A DNA stretch of 5,169 nt from Aliarcobacter sp. (GCA_017996075.1 JAGOHQ010000074.1:1-5169), one strand, 5' to 3'; counted from the first letter of the stretch, positions 1 to 5,169 are shown. Program-made: numbers and translations. The notes: generated by a model not told the origin, from the sequence alone.

Positions 1-386
1 ATAATAAAAAATGTTGCTTCAATTGAGTTATACTTACTTTCCAAAAATAAAGAGTGTTCTTGAGATGTTGCACAAAAAGATATTGTCGCATTTAAATTTG
101 TATGTGTATTTATGATAAAAAACTGTGATAAATCGTCATCTAAAAAAAACTTATCGCCCTTTGATAAAATATCAGTTTTTTTGTTTTTATTTATATCAAA
201 TAAAGAAAAAACCATATTTTTTATAGCAAATTCTTCCTCTAACCATAAAAAAATATCTCCTGCAAGTTGGTTTAAATCCGAAGAGTATTGAAGCTGTTCA
301 TATAACTTAAAAATACTCTCTAATGTTTCAAATGCAACTTTATCAAATGCCGATTGTCTAATTAACTCTATAATACTATCTTTCAT
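1..386 (-). CDS. Partial CDS: N-terminal 128 residues of a putative GAF-like sensory/signalling protein
   Basis: An open frame without stops runs from an ATG at 386-384 off the left edge of the window, so the C-terminus and any output domain are missing. The start is well supported: AGG at 397-395 sits 8 bases upstream and overlaps the stop codon of the preceding GGDEF gene, leaving only 9 bases between the two genes. No signal peptide or membrane helix is visible. An N-terminal charged helical stretch (about residues 1-40) is followed by a helix DIFLWLEEEF (44-53) and alternating strands (about 56-64, 88-106). This pattern fits a small ligand-binding GAF-like fold and resembles the N-terminal part of the upstream GGDEF protein. 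By position and resemblance I infer a cytoplasmic signalling protein, perhaps with its own GGDEF, EAL or kinase domain beyond the edge. That output domain is not visible, and the GAF assignment is tentative. Confidence 0.75.
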   Translation of the reverse strand, partial: MKDSIIELIRQSAFDKVAFETLESIFKLYEQLQYSSDLNQLAGDIFLWLEEEFAIKNMVFSLFDINKNKKTDILSKGDKFFLDDDLSQFFIINTHTNLNATISFCATSQEHSLFLESKYNSIEATFFI

Positions 387-395
387 AAATCTTAC

Positions 396-1298
396 CTAGA
401 AAAGTTCAATCTTTGATGTTTCGTCCTCACTAAATACAAATGCCATACTTCTACCTTTATTTTTAGCTTCTCTAATCGCAATATCTGACTTTTTTATAAT
501 TGTATCTAAATCTTCTCCATCTTTTGGGTAGAATGTAATTCCAACACAAATTGTTTTCATTAAAACTTGACCAGTGTCTGGGTTTATAACTATTTTCTCT
601 TTCTTAAAAGTATCTATTAGTTTGTTTGCAACAAAAAGAGCATTTTCTTCCTCTTGTATGTTTTGAAGTAAAACTAAAAAAGCATCATTTGATACTTTTA
701 TTACTAAATCAGAATCTCTAATTCCAGCTTTTAAAACTTCTGATAGTTTTTTTATTACTCTATCTCCAATTTCATAGTTGAATTCATCCAAAACAGCTTT
801 AAAGTGATCTATTCCAATTTTTAAAAAAGCTATTTTTTTTCCCTCTCTCAAAGCCAAACTAAAAATTGATCTTATATAGTGATTTAAGTAGGTTCTATTA
901 TAGCACCCTGTAAGTAAATCAATAATCAAAATATCAGATATAGTGTTTTCTAAATGTTTTGTATATATATTCATAGATAAAATATCTAGCGAAATATTAA
1001 TATTTGTAGTATCTTTTTTTAAATCATCTAGTTTATTTTCATTTTTAAAAATAATTCCAAAAGTTAGCTCAAGACTATTCGTAAGTTTTGTTTTATATGT
1101 ATAAAAAAATTTTGAATTTTCTTCATCTGAATTATCAAATACACTACTTGAAATACCATTTTTTTTAAGATAGATTTTTAGTGCATCTATGTGAAAATTA
1201 GATTGCAAAAATTCAAATATATCATCAAAAATCTCTTGTTTTTCGCTTATTGACAGATTATGAGATAATTGTGTGATAGTTTCATAGAAATTACTCAT
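396..1298 (-). CDS. GGDEF-domain protein with degenerate active site (probably not an active diguanylate cyclase)
   Basis: The protein has 300 residues from the preferred start at 1298. An ATG at 1316 (six codons earlier) is also in frame, but it lacks a Shine-Dalgarno and would overlap the upstream gene by 22 bases, whereas ATG 1298 forms an ATGA stop-start overlap with it. Residues 1-115 form a soluble GAF-like input region and residues 120-293 a GGDEF domain. The domain is recognisable from DLLTGCYNR (127-135), DHFK (164-167), GD (178-179) and the late VGITFYPKDG stretch (252-261). GGDEF domains normally condense two GTP into cyclic di-GMP. Here the signature is SNDAF (203-207), the position of the first metal-binding Asp is Gly162, and the guanine-contacting Asn position is Leu170. 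The product-binding RxxD motif (R194, D197) is kept. I infer loss of cyclase activity, with a role as a c-di-GMP or GTP-responsive effector or partner protein. There are no membrane segments. It sits second in the hydrolase operon. Confidence 0.9.
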   Translation of the reverse strand: MSNFYETITQLSHNLSISEKQEIFDDIFEFLQSNFHIDALKIYLKKNGISSSVFDNSDEENSKFFYTYKTKLTNSLELTFGIIFKNENKLDDLKKDTTNINISLDILSMNIYTKHLENTISDILIIDLLTGCYNRTYLNHYIRSIFSLALREGKKIAFLKIGIDHFKAVLDEFNYEIGDRVIKKLSEVLKAGIRDSDLVIKVSNDAFLVLLQNIQEEENALFVANKLIDTFKKEKIVINPDTGQVLMKTICVGITFYPKDGEDLDTIIKKSDIAIREAKNKGRSMAFVFSEDETSKIELF

Positions 1299-1891
1299 TT
1301 TATATGTTTTTCCCATAAAGTAATATTATCAATCTCATTAAAAAGAGTAGTTTTATCCCCGTGACCTGGATAGATATTGTAATTATCTTTAAATTCCAAA
1401 ATCTTATTTAAACTTTTTTTCATTTGAGTTGAACTTGAATTTGGAAAATCAAATCTCCCAATAGTTCCTTTAAATATAAAATCTCCACTAAAAAATGTTC
1501 TGTTTATTTCAATCATACTACATCCTGGAGTATGTCCAGGAAAATGGTGAAATTTTACTTTTACACCTTCAATTTCAAGCTCTTCATCTGGATTTACCAA
1601 AACATCTGCTTTTGAGTGTGGCATTCCTAAATTATATGGGTTTAAAGTAAGCATAAATTCATCATCTTTTGGAGTATAAAGTTTTATGTTAAAAAGTTCT
1701 TTTACTTCTTGATTTGACCAGATATGATCAAAATGTCCATGCGTATTTAAAACAGCAACTGGATTTGTAGTATTTTGCTTAATCCAAGCAGTAGCATTTA
1801 CACCAGGGTCAATTATAAAATCCTTATTATCAATAGTAACAATATAACAATTTGTGCCATAATCACCCATAGGATGAACTTTAATTTCCAT
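1295..1891 (-). CDS. Metallo-beta-lactamase-fold hydrolase, YcbL/glyoxalase II-like
   Basis: This is a 198-residue cytoplasmic metallohydrolase without signal peptide. The full di-metal ligand set of the glyoxalase II group is visible: HGHFDH (H51, H53, D55, H56), H120 in FPGHTPG, D137 in FSGDFIF and H177 in YPGHG. The segment GTIGRFDFP (142-150) is typical of the YcbL-type branch. At about 200 residues it lacks the C-terminal glutathione-binding extension of true GloB enzymes (about 250 residues), so a thioester hydrolase of the short YcbL class is the best call. The physiological substrate cannot be read from sequence. The start at 1891 is backed by AAGG at 1901-1898 with a 6-base spacer and by a perfect TATAAT 30 bases upstream. 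It is the first gene of a minus-strand operon, and its TGA stop overlaps the ATG of the GGDEF gene. A functional link to that gene is only suggested by position. Confidence 0.93.
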   Translation of the reverse strand: MEIKVHPMGDYGTNCYIVTIDNKDFIIDPGVNATAWIKQNTTNPVAVLNTHGHFDHIWSNQEVKELFNIKLYTPKDDEFMLTLNPYNLGMPHSKADVLVNPDEELEIEGVKVKFHHFPGHTPGCSMIEINRTFFSGDFIFKGTIGRFDFPNSSSTQMKKSLNKILEFKDNYNIYPGHGDKTTLFNEIDNITLWEKHIK

Positions 1892-1905
1892 TTTAAACCT
1901 TAATT

Positions 1906-1914
1906 TGCTAAAAT
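1906..1914 (+). promoter_or_regulatory. Candidate extended -10 promoter for the DUF455 gene
   Basis: TGC followed by TAAAAT (hexamer 1909-1914) matches an extended -10 element with one mismatch to TATAAT. No -35 box is visible, as is common for sigma70 promoters in Campylobacterota. The predicted start of transcription would lie near 1921, leaving a leader of about 27 bases that includes AAGG at 1935-1938, 9 bases before the ATG at 1948. The site is short and lies in A+T-rich DNA, so it is moderately uncertain. Confidence 0.45.
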
Positions 1915-1920
1915 TGTCTG

Positions 1921-1936
1921 ATTATATCTAAAAAAA
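1921..1936 (-). promoter_or_regulatory. Candidate sigma70 promoter for the hydrolase-GGDEF operon
   Basis: Read on the minus strand, a run of seven T (1936-1930) is followed by AGA and a perfect TATAAT (1926-1921). A T-rich tract just upstream of the -10 box is characteristic of Campylobacter/Helicobacter-type housekeeping promoters, which lack a conserved -35. The predicted transcript start, near 1914, gives a leader of about 23 bases that includes the AAGG (1901-1898) before the ATG at 1891. It overlaps the opposite-facing candidate promoter. Confidence 0.55.
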
Positions 1937-1947
1937 GGTTAATTTAC

Positions 1948-2766
1948 ATGGATTATTTCATAATTTTAGAGGATATTTTACTCACAAAATTACCAAAAGA
2001 AAAGTTTATAAAGTTTGATAAATTTTATAAACTTTTTTTAGAAAATAAGCTTATTTTTGACCATAATTATAGAGCTTTAGATTTAGAAAATCCATCTTAT
2101 AATGATTTTTTATCTATAGTAAAACCAACAAAACTTCCTCCAATAAAAAACTTTAAAACCAAAGAAGGAAAAAAATATTTAATACACACTATTTTACATA
2201 TTGAGTATAGTGCTGTTGATTTAGCTTTAGATGCTGCTTTAAGATACCAAAATATGCCTTTAGAGTTTTATAAAGATTGGCTAGAAGTTGCTAGTGACGA
2301 GATTAGACATTTTTTAATGTTAGAAAAGTTATTAAATGAGTTAAATGGTTTTTATGGAGAGTTTGAAGTACATAAAAACCTATTTGAAGCTATGCAACAA
2401 ACTCCTGATTTATTAAGCCGCATGGCTTGTATTCCTAGATATTTAGAAGCAAATGGTCTTGATCAAAATCCAAAAATTATGGAAAAATTAAACTCAAATA
2501 AAGATGAATTTAATCTTAAGTTAATAGATGCTTTAAAAATTATTTTAAAAGAAGAGATAAGTCATGTTAAAAAAGGTGATTTTTGGTTTAAATATGAGTG
2601 CGACAAAATAGGGTGCAAGCCAGAAATTGTCTATTTTGAAGCTATAGAAAAGGTTTTTCCAGGCAGTACTAAAAGAAAAATGGATTTAAATTTTAGTGCT
2701 AGAAAAGAGGCTGGTTTTTCTTGTGATGAATTAAAATTTTTATCAAAAAAAGATGATTGTATTTAA
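1948..2766 (+). CDS. DUF455 (COG2833) ferritin-like family protein
   Basis: The protein has 272 residues and no signal peptide or membrane helix. The middle and C-terminal parts match the DUF455 (PF04305) ferritin-like family closely. The landmarks are the helix HIEYSAVDLALDA (84-96), FYKDWLEVASDEIRHF (107-122), MACIPRYLEANGLD (159-172) and EEISHVKKGDFWF (202-214). E86, E118, H121, E167, E203 (or E202) and H206 have the spacing of a four-helix-bundle di-iron carboxylate site, so a bound di-metal centre is likely. The family is widely conserved but has no firmly established reaction that I know of, so oxidoreductase, hydroxylase or metal-handling roles all remain possible. Residues 1-75 are less conserved. 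The start at 1948 is supported by AAGG at 1935-1938. It is transcribed divergently from the metallo-hydrolase with only 56 bases between them. No terminator hairpin follows the TAA. Confidence 0.92.
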   Translation: MDYFIILEDILLTKLPKEKFIKFDKFYKLFLENKLIFDHNYRALDLENPSYNDFLSIVKPTKLPPIKNFKTKEGKKYLIHTILHIEYSAVDLALDAALRYQNMPLEFYKDWLEVASDEIRHFLMLEKLLNELNGFYGEFEVHKNLFEAMQQTPDLLSRMACIPRYLEANGLDQNPKIMEKLNSNKDEFNLKLIDALKIILKEEISHVKKGDFWFKYECDKIGCKPEIVYFEAIEKVFPGSTKRKMDLNFSARKEAGFSCDELKFLSKKDDCI

Positions 2767-2800
2767 GTTGATATAAATTAATCTATTTTATTTTTATTTT

Positions 2801-2809
2801 TGTTATATT
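2801..2809 (+). promoter_or_regulatory. Possible extended -10 promoter in the 74-base gap before the small membrane protein
   Basis: TGT plus TATATT (hexamer 2804-2809) preceded by a T-rich tract (2786-2800) resembles a Campylobacterota extended -10 element. It would give a leader of about 25 bases to the ATG at 2841. The gap 2767-2840 otherwise holds only A+T-rich DNA and an 8-base direct repeat GTTGATAT (2767-2774 and 2813-2820), with no hairpin able to act as a classical terminator. Random A+T richness could produce this match. Confidence 0.35.
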
Positions 2810-2827
2810 TCTGTTGATATTTATATA

Positions 2828-2834
2828 AGAGGAA
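2828..2834 (+). promoter_or_regulatory. Strong Shine-Dalgarno for the 62-residue membrane protein
   Basis: AGAGGAA ends 6 bases before the ATG at 2841. It is one of the best ribosome-binding sites in the window. It is the main evidence that this very short frame is a real gene and that translation begins at 2841. Confidence 0.75.
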
Positions 2835-2840
2835 TTTTTT

Positions 2841-3029
2841 ATGATTGATGTGATTATATATTTTGTTTTTGTTTTAGCATTGATTGCATTTGCATTGTCT
2901 CCTGCTATTTATGTAACAAATAGATTATCAAATAAGTTTGTTTTTATAGAAAATAACTCTACAAAAATATCAATACTTTTTGCAATTTTATTTTCAAGTA
3001 TTGCAACATTCTTTATATTTTGGTTTTGA
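2841..3029 (+). CDS. Small two-helix membrane protein of unknown function
   Basis: The protein has 62 residues, mostly hydrophobic. Two membrane helices are evident, about residues 4-25 and 43-62, joined by a polar loop of about 17 residues carrying R28, K32 and K42. By the positive-inside rule the loop should face the cytoplasm with both termini outside, in a hairpin arrangement. A conserved-looking Pro21 ends the first helix. There is no cysteine, no lipobox and no cleavable signal-peptide pattern. A strong Shine-Dalgarno (AGAGGAA at 2828-2834) supports the start. The next gene begins only 3 bases after the TGA stop and has no good ribosome-binding site of its own, so the two are probably translated together. 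I do not recognise the family. A small accessory subunit of a membrane complex is conceivable but not shown. Confidence 0.75.
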   Translation: MIDVIIYFVFVLALIAFALSPAIYVTNRLSNKFVFIENNSTKISILFAILFSSIATFFIFWF

Positions 3030-3032
3030 CAA

Positions 3033-3689
3033 ATGATAAGCTCAAACTACGATATTTTACTTTTTAAAACAAATGTAAATAATAATTTGGAAAAAAATAT
3101 AGACAATATATTTTCAAATAGTGTTGAAAATATATTAAATAAAAATAAAAAAAGAGATAACTCATTAACTTTTTCAAATATAAATGGAATTACACTAAAA
3201 GAGATTGATGAGCTTTTTGAAGATGAAGATAAGAAAAATTTAGCAAAAAATCTTAGATTAGCTACACTTTTTACAAATGATGGAAAATTAGCCAATATTT
3301 TATTTGATACAGTTTTAGGAAAGCCTTTTGATAGCGGTTTTGAGTATTTAAGTAATAGATATAGCGATAAAAATAACTATTTAAAATCAAAAAATAACTT
3401 TGGTTCTAGCTCATTATTTGATATGCTTCATAAATCAATGGAATATCGATTAAATAGTTCAAATAAATCAGATATAAAAAAAGAAGATTTGGATGATATT
3501 TTGCTTGAGATAAACTCTTTTGATTTTATAAGCGCTTTATCTTCAAGCTCAAAAAAAGGGTCCCAAAAGTATAAAAATGAAGAAAAATACTCTTTTTTAT
3601 ACAAAAATTATGAATTAGAATATAAAAATATAATGGAAAAATATCAAGATTTAGATAAAAAAAATCTTGATATTATAAAACAGTTTTAA
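3033..3689 (+). CDS. Hypothetical protein, Asn/Lys/Ser-rich, no Cys or Trp
   Basis: The protein has 218 residues and I do not recognise it with confidence. It starts 3 bases after the stop of the small membrane protein without a clear Shine-Dalgarno, so translational coupling is likely. No signal peptide or membrane helix is present. Residues 1-50 are polar and low in complexity (rich in Asn, Lys and Ser). Residues 53-110 look like the most ordered part, with helices around LKEIDELF (55-62), NLAKNLRLATLF (69-80) and LANILFDTVLGKPFD (86-100). A Ser/Lys-rich stretch (165-180) precedes a charged C-terminal helix (182-218). There is no cysteine and no tryptophan at all, a trait shared with many proteins exported through the flagellar apparatus. 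A comparison with flagellum-dependent secreted proteins of Campylobacter is worth making, but this is a guess. The gene's stop overlaps the stop of the convergent gene. Confidence 0.8.
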   Translation: MISSNYDILLFKTNVNNNLEKNIDNIFSNSVENILNKNKKRDNSLTFSNINGITLKEIDELFEDEDKKNLAKNLRLATLFTNDGKLANILFDTVLGKPFDSGFEYLSNRYSDKNNYLKSKNNFGSSSLFDMLHKSMEYRLNSSNKSDIKKEDLDDILLEINSFDFISALSSSSKKGSQKYKNEEKYSFLYKNYELEYKNIMEKYQDLDKKNLDIIKQF

Positions 3690-4282
3690 GACAAAGATGT
3701 AGTAAATTTAAGCTCAAGTTTTGTATCAAGATAAACGGCTTTTATATTGCTATTTATTTTTTCAGAACTCAAAACCCCTTGAATAGTATTTAAAACATGC
3801 CAAAATTTATTGTGGTATGGAATATCTATTTCTTTAATTCTTTTTTCTTTTATTATCTCTACAATAGTTGCTATTACAAAGTAGTAGAAGATTTTATTTT
3901 TTGCTCTATTTATTCTATAGTTTTTCATTAAATCAAGATTTGAAAGAAATATATTTTTTTCTATATCACTTAAGTGTGGTCTTGAAATTATATTCTCTCT
4001 CTCTTCTTCTAAATGCTCTTTATATTTTTTTAGTTTATCTTCTATAGATTTTTCAATATCTGGAAAATATGTTTCAACAACTTTATATAGTTTGTCAATA
4101 TTTGAATTATCAAGATTTATACTATTTGAATATTTATTTTTATTTGTTGTATATTCGTGATTTAATGCATTTAAAATTTCATAAGCATATGGTAAATAAA
4201 TAAATTTATCATCTTTCCCCTGTTTAAATGTAACTCCATTGTGACTAATCACAGGTCTATATCCTACATATTCAAATTTCAT
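3686..4282 (-). CDS. Hypothetical protein downstream of dnaJ
   Basis: The protein has 198 residues; family not recognised. The start at 4282 is secured by AAGGAG at 4293-4288, 5 bases from the ATG, and the gene follows dnaJ after only 27 bases, so it is very likely co-transcribed with it. The N-terminus (1-40) has short strands and a PYAYEILNAL helix. Residues 60-110 are strongly charged and helical (for example the KLKKYKEHLEEERE stretch, 83-96), possibly coiled coil. Residues 125-148 form an amphipathic or hydrophobic helix (FYYFVIATIVEIIKEK), too charged at its end for a clear membrane span. The C-terminal part carries FWHVLNTIQGVL (160-171). There is no signal peptide and no cysteine. The association with dnaJ could mean a chaperone-related role, but operon position alone does not establish that. 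Its last four bases overlap the 218-residue gene on the other strand. Confidence 0.83.
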   Translation of the reverse strand: MKFEYVGYRPVISHNGVTFKQGKDDKFIYLPYAYEILNALNHEYTTNKNKYSNSINLDNSNIDKLYKVVETYFPDIEKSIEDKLKKYKEHLEEERENIISRPHLSDIEKNIFLSNLDLMKNYRINRAKNKIFYYFVIATIVEIIKEKRIKEIDIPYHNKFWHVLNTIQGVLSSEKINSNIKAVYLDTKLELKFTTSLS

Positions 4283-4287
4283 TTTTG

Positions 4288-4293
4288 CTCCTT
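4288..4293 (-). promoter_or_regulatory. Shine-Dalgarno of the gene downstream of dnaJ
   Basis: Minus-strand AAGGAG is followed by 5 bases and the ATG at 4282. It lies wholly in the 27-base gap after the dnaJ stop (4312-4310). It fixes the start of the downstream gene and indicates independent ribosome entry within one transcript. Confidence 0.8.
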
Positions 4294-4309
4294 GTGTATA
4301 TTTTAAAAC

Positions 4310-5169
4310 TTATGAAAACCATTTCTTAACTTTATCAAACATTCCCTCAAATTTTATTTCAGAAGGAGTACTTTCTACACCAAAACTATCTTGTAATTTT
4401 TCTAAAAGCTCTTTTTGTTCATTTGTTAAAGTTTTTGGATACTCTATTTTTACTTGAACAATTAAATCACCTTTTCCATATCCTTGAACACTTTTTACAC
4501 CCTCATTTTTAAAAGTAAATTGTTGTTTATCTTTTACATTTTTTGGTATTTCAAGCTCTAATTCACCTTTTAGGCTAGGAACTTTTATTTTTGCTCCCAA
4601 AGCTACTTGAGTAAAGAAAATAGGGGCTTCAAAATATATATCATCATCATGTCTTATAAAGTGACTATCTTCTTTTACTTTTGTTTGAAGATATAGATCT
4701 CCTCTTTGTCCATTTGGTGCTATATTTCCTTTATTTGAAACTCTTATTCTCATTCCATCATTTACACCTTCTGGAATATCAACAGTGAAATTTCCTTTAA
4801 TCTCTTCAAAACCATTTCCAGAACATGCTTTACAACTATTTGTTTTTGATTGACCACTACCACTACAAGTTGGACATGTTTGTGCATATGTCATAAAACC
4901 TTGTCTTGTGTGAACTTGTCCAACTCCGCCACAAGTTTTACAGTTTTCAATCTTGCTATCTTTTGCACCAGTTCCATTACAAGGCTTACAAGCTGTTTTA
5001 TATTTATAGTTTATCTCTTTTTTGCAACCAAATACTGCTTCATTAAACTCTAATTTAACTTCAACGGCAGTATCAAGATTATAGTTATAAGTTTTTCTCT
5101 CTTTTTTGCTATGATTTCTTGAAAAACCAAACATCTCTTCAAAAATAGAACCTAAATCATCAAAACCAC
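4310..5169 (-). CDS. dnaJ: Chaperone protein DnaJ (Hsp40), partial: J domain beyond window edge
   Basis: DnaJ is the co-chaperone that delivers unfolded clients to DnaK and stimulates its ATPase in the cytoplasm. The visible 285 or so codons begin in the Gly/Phe region: reading continues without a stop from the window edge through GFDDLGSIFEEMFGF, so the in-frame ATG at 5134 is an internal methionine, not the start. Four CxxCxGxG repeats (CKPCNGTG, CKTCGGVG, CPTCSGSG, CKACSGNG; bases 4990-4811) form the zinc-binding domain of a type I DnaJ. The two beta-rich client-binding domains follow, with IPEGVNDGMRIRV and IPKNVKDKQQFTF as hallmarks, then the C-terminal dimerisation part. Family proteins are about 370-380 residues long, so roughly 80-90 residues, including the J domain with its HPD motif, are missing to the right. 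The carboxyl end appears complete. The next gene starts 27 bases downstream. The dnaJ promoter and any heat-shock control elements lie outside the window. Confidence 0.97.
   Translation of the reverse strand, partial: GFDDLGSIFEEMFGFSRNHSKKERKTYNYNLDTAVEVKLEFNEAVFGCKKEINYKYKTACKPCNGTGAKDSKIENCKTCGGVGQVHTRQGFMTYAQTCPTCSGSGQSKTNSCKACSGNGFEEIKGNFTVDIPEGVNDGMRIRVSNKGNIAPNGQRGDLYLQTKVKEDSHFIRHDDDIYFEAPIFFTQVALGAKIKVPSLKGELELEIPKNVKDKQQFTFKNEGVKSVQGYGKGDLIVQVKIEYPKTLTNEQKELLEKLQDSFGVESTPSEIKFEGMFDKVKKWFS

Noticed and set aside
142..149. Homopolymer run of eight A (and similar T runs near 833-840 and 1159-1166) as phase-variation tracts
   Set aside because: Runs of this length are common throughout such A+T-rich DNA, the frames stay intact across them, and they are shorter than tracts usually shown to phase-vary.
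2767..2820. Direct repeat GTTGATAT flanking the gap before the small membrane protein
   Set aside because: It is only 8 bases, low in complexity and without further symmetry; an operator is possible but chance is more likely.
3047..3295. Minus-strand open frame of 82 codons inside the 218-residue gene
   Set aside because: It lies wholly antisense to a better-supported gene; the product is a Phe/Ser/Leu-rich sequence typical of reverse-reading A-rich codons, and there is no convincing ribosome-binding site.
3690..4285. Membrane protein call for the gene downstream of dnaJ because of the FYYFVIATIVEII stretch
   Set aside because: The hydrophobic stretch is short, contains Glu and is immediately flanked by charged residues; it fits a buried or amphipathic helix of a soluble protein better.
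4850..5053. Plus-strand open frame of 67 codons inside dnaJ
   Set aside because: It is antisense to the conserved zinc-finger region of dnaJ; its Thr/Cys-rich start is merely the complement of the CxxCxGxG repeats.
5132..5134. In-frame ATG as the start of a short, J-less DnaJ
   Set aside because: The frame stays open to the window edge and the preceding codons read GFDDLGSIFEE, normal DnaJ Gly/Phe-region sequence, so this is an internal Met of a gene cut by the window.

Overview
The window reads as a very A+T-rich bacterial chromosome segment. By eye it has strong TTA/AAA/AAT codon preference, extended -10 type promoters without recognisable -35 boxes, and tightly packed genes. Together with the gene content this fits a Campylobacterota genome of the Arcobacter/Aliarcobacter kind. 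That assignment is by style and protein flavour only, because no rRNA or other phylogenetic marker gene beyond part of dnaJ is present.

Left block (1-1891, all on the minus strand, transcribed right to left): a metallo-beta-lactamase-fold hydrolase of the short glyoxalase II/YcbL type is followed by a GGDEF-domain protein and then by the N-terminal 128 residues of another protein that runs off the left edge. The hydrolase stop and the best GGDEF start share an ATGA, and the third gene starts 9 bases after the GGDEF stop with its Shine-Dalgarno overlapping that stop, so this is a compact translationally coupled operon. The GGDEF domain has lost several residues needed for cyclic-di-GMP synthesis (SNDAF instead of GGDEF, plus substitutions at a metal and a guanine-binding position) but keeps the RxxD inhibitory-site motif. 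The N-terminal parts of the GGDEF protein and of the third gene resemble each other, suggesting a paired sensor or effector unit.

Centre (1892-3689, plus strand): a 56-base divergent intergenic region carries face-to-face candidate promoters, one for the hydrolase operon and one for a DUF455 (COG2833) ferritin-like protein with an apparent di-metal ligand set. A 74-base A+T-rich gap with a strong Shine-Dalgarno follows. Then come a 62-residue two-helix membrane protein and, 3 bases later, a 218-residue protein without cysteine or tryptophan that I do not recognise.

Right block (3686-5169, minus strand): the chaperone gene dnaJ, whose start and J domain lie beyond the right edge, is followed after 27 bases by an unrecognised 198-residue charged, helical protein. 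The end of that gene overlaps the end of the 218-residue gene by four bases in a shared TTAA.

I saw no tRNA or rRNA genes, insertion sequences, CRISPR arrays, convincing G+C-rich terminator hairpins or attachment sites. No stretch over 300 bases lacks a gene. The region is mostly ordinary chromosome. The points most worth a second look are the degenerate GGDEF protein with its paired neighbour, the overlapping divergent promoters, and the small-membrane-protein/cysteine-free-protein pair.
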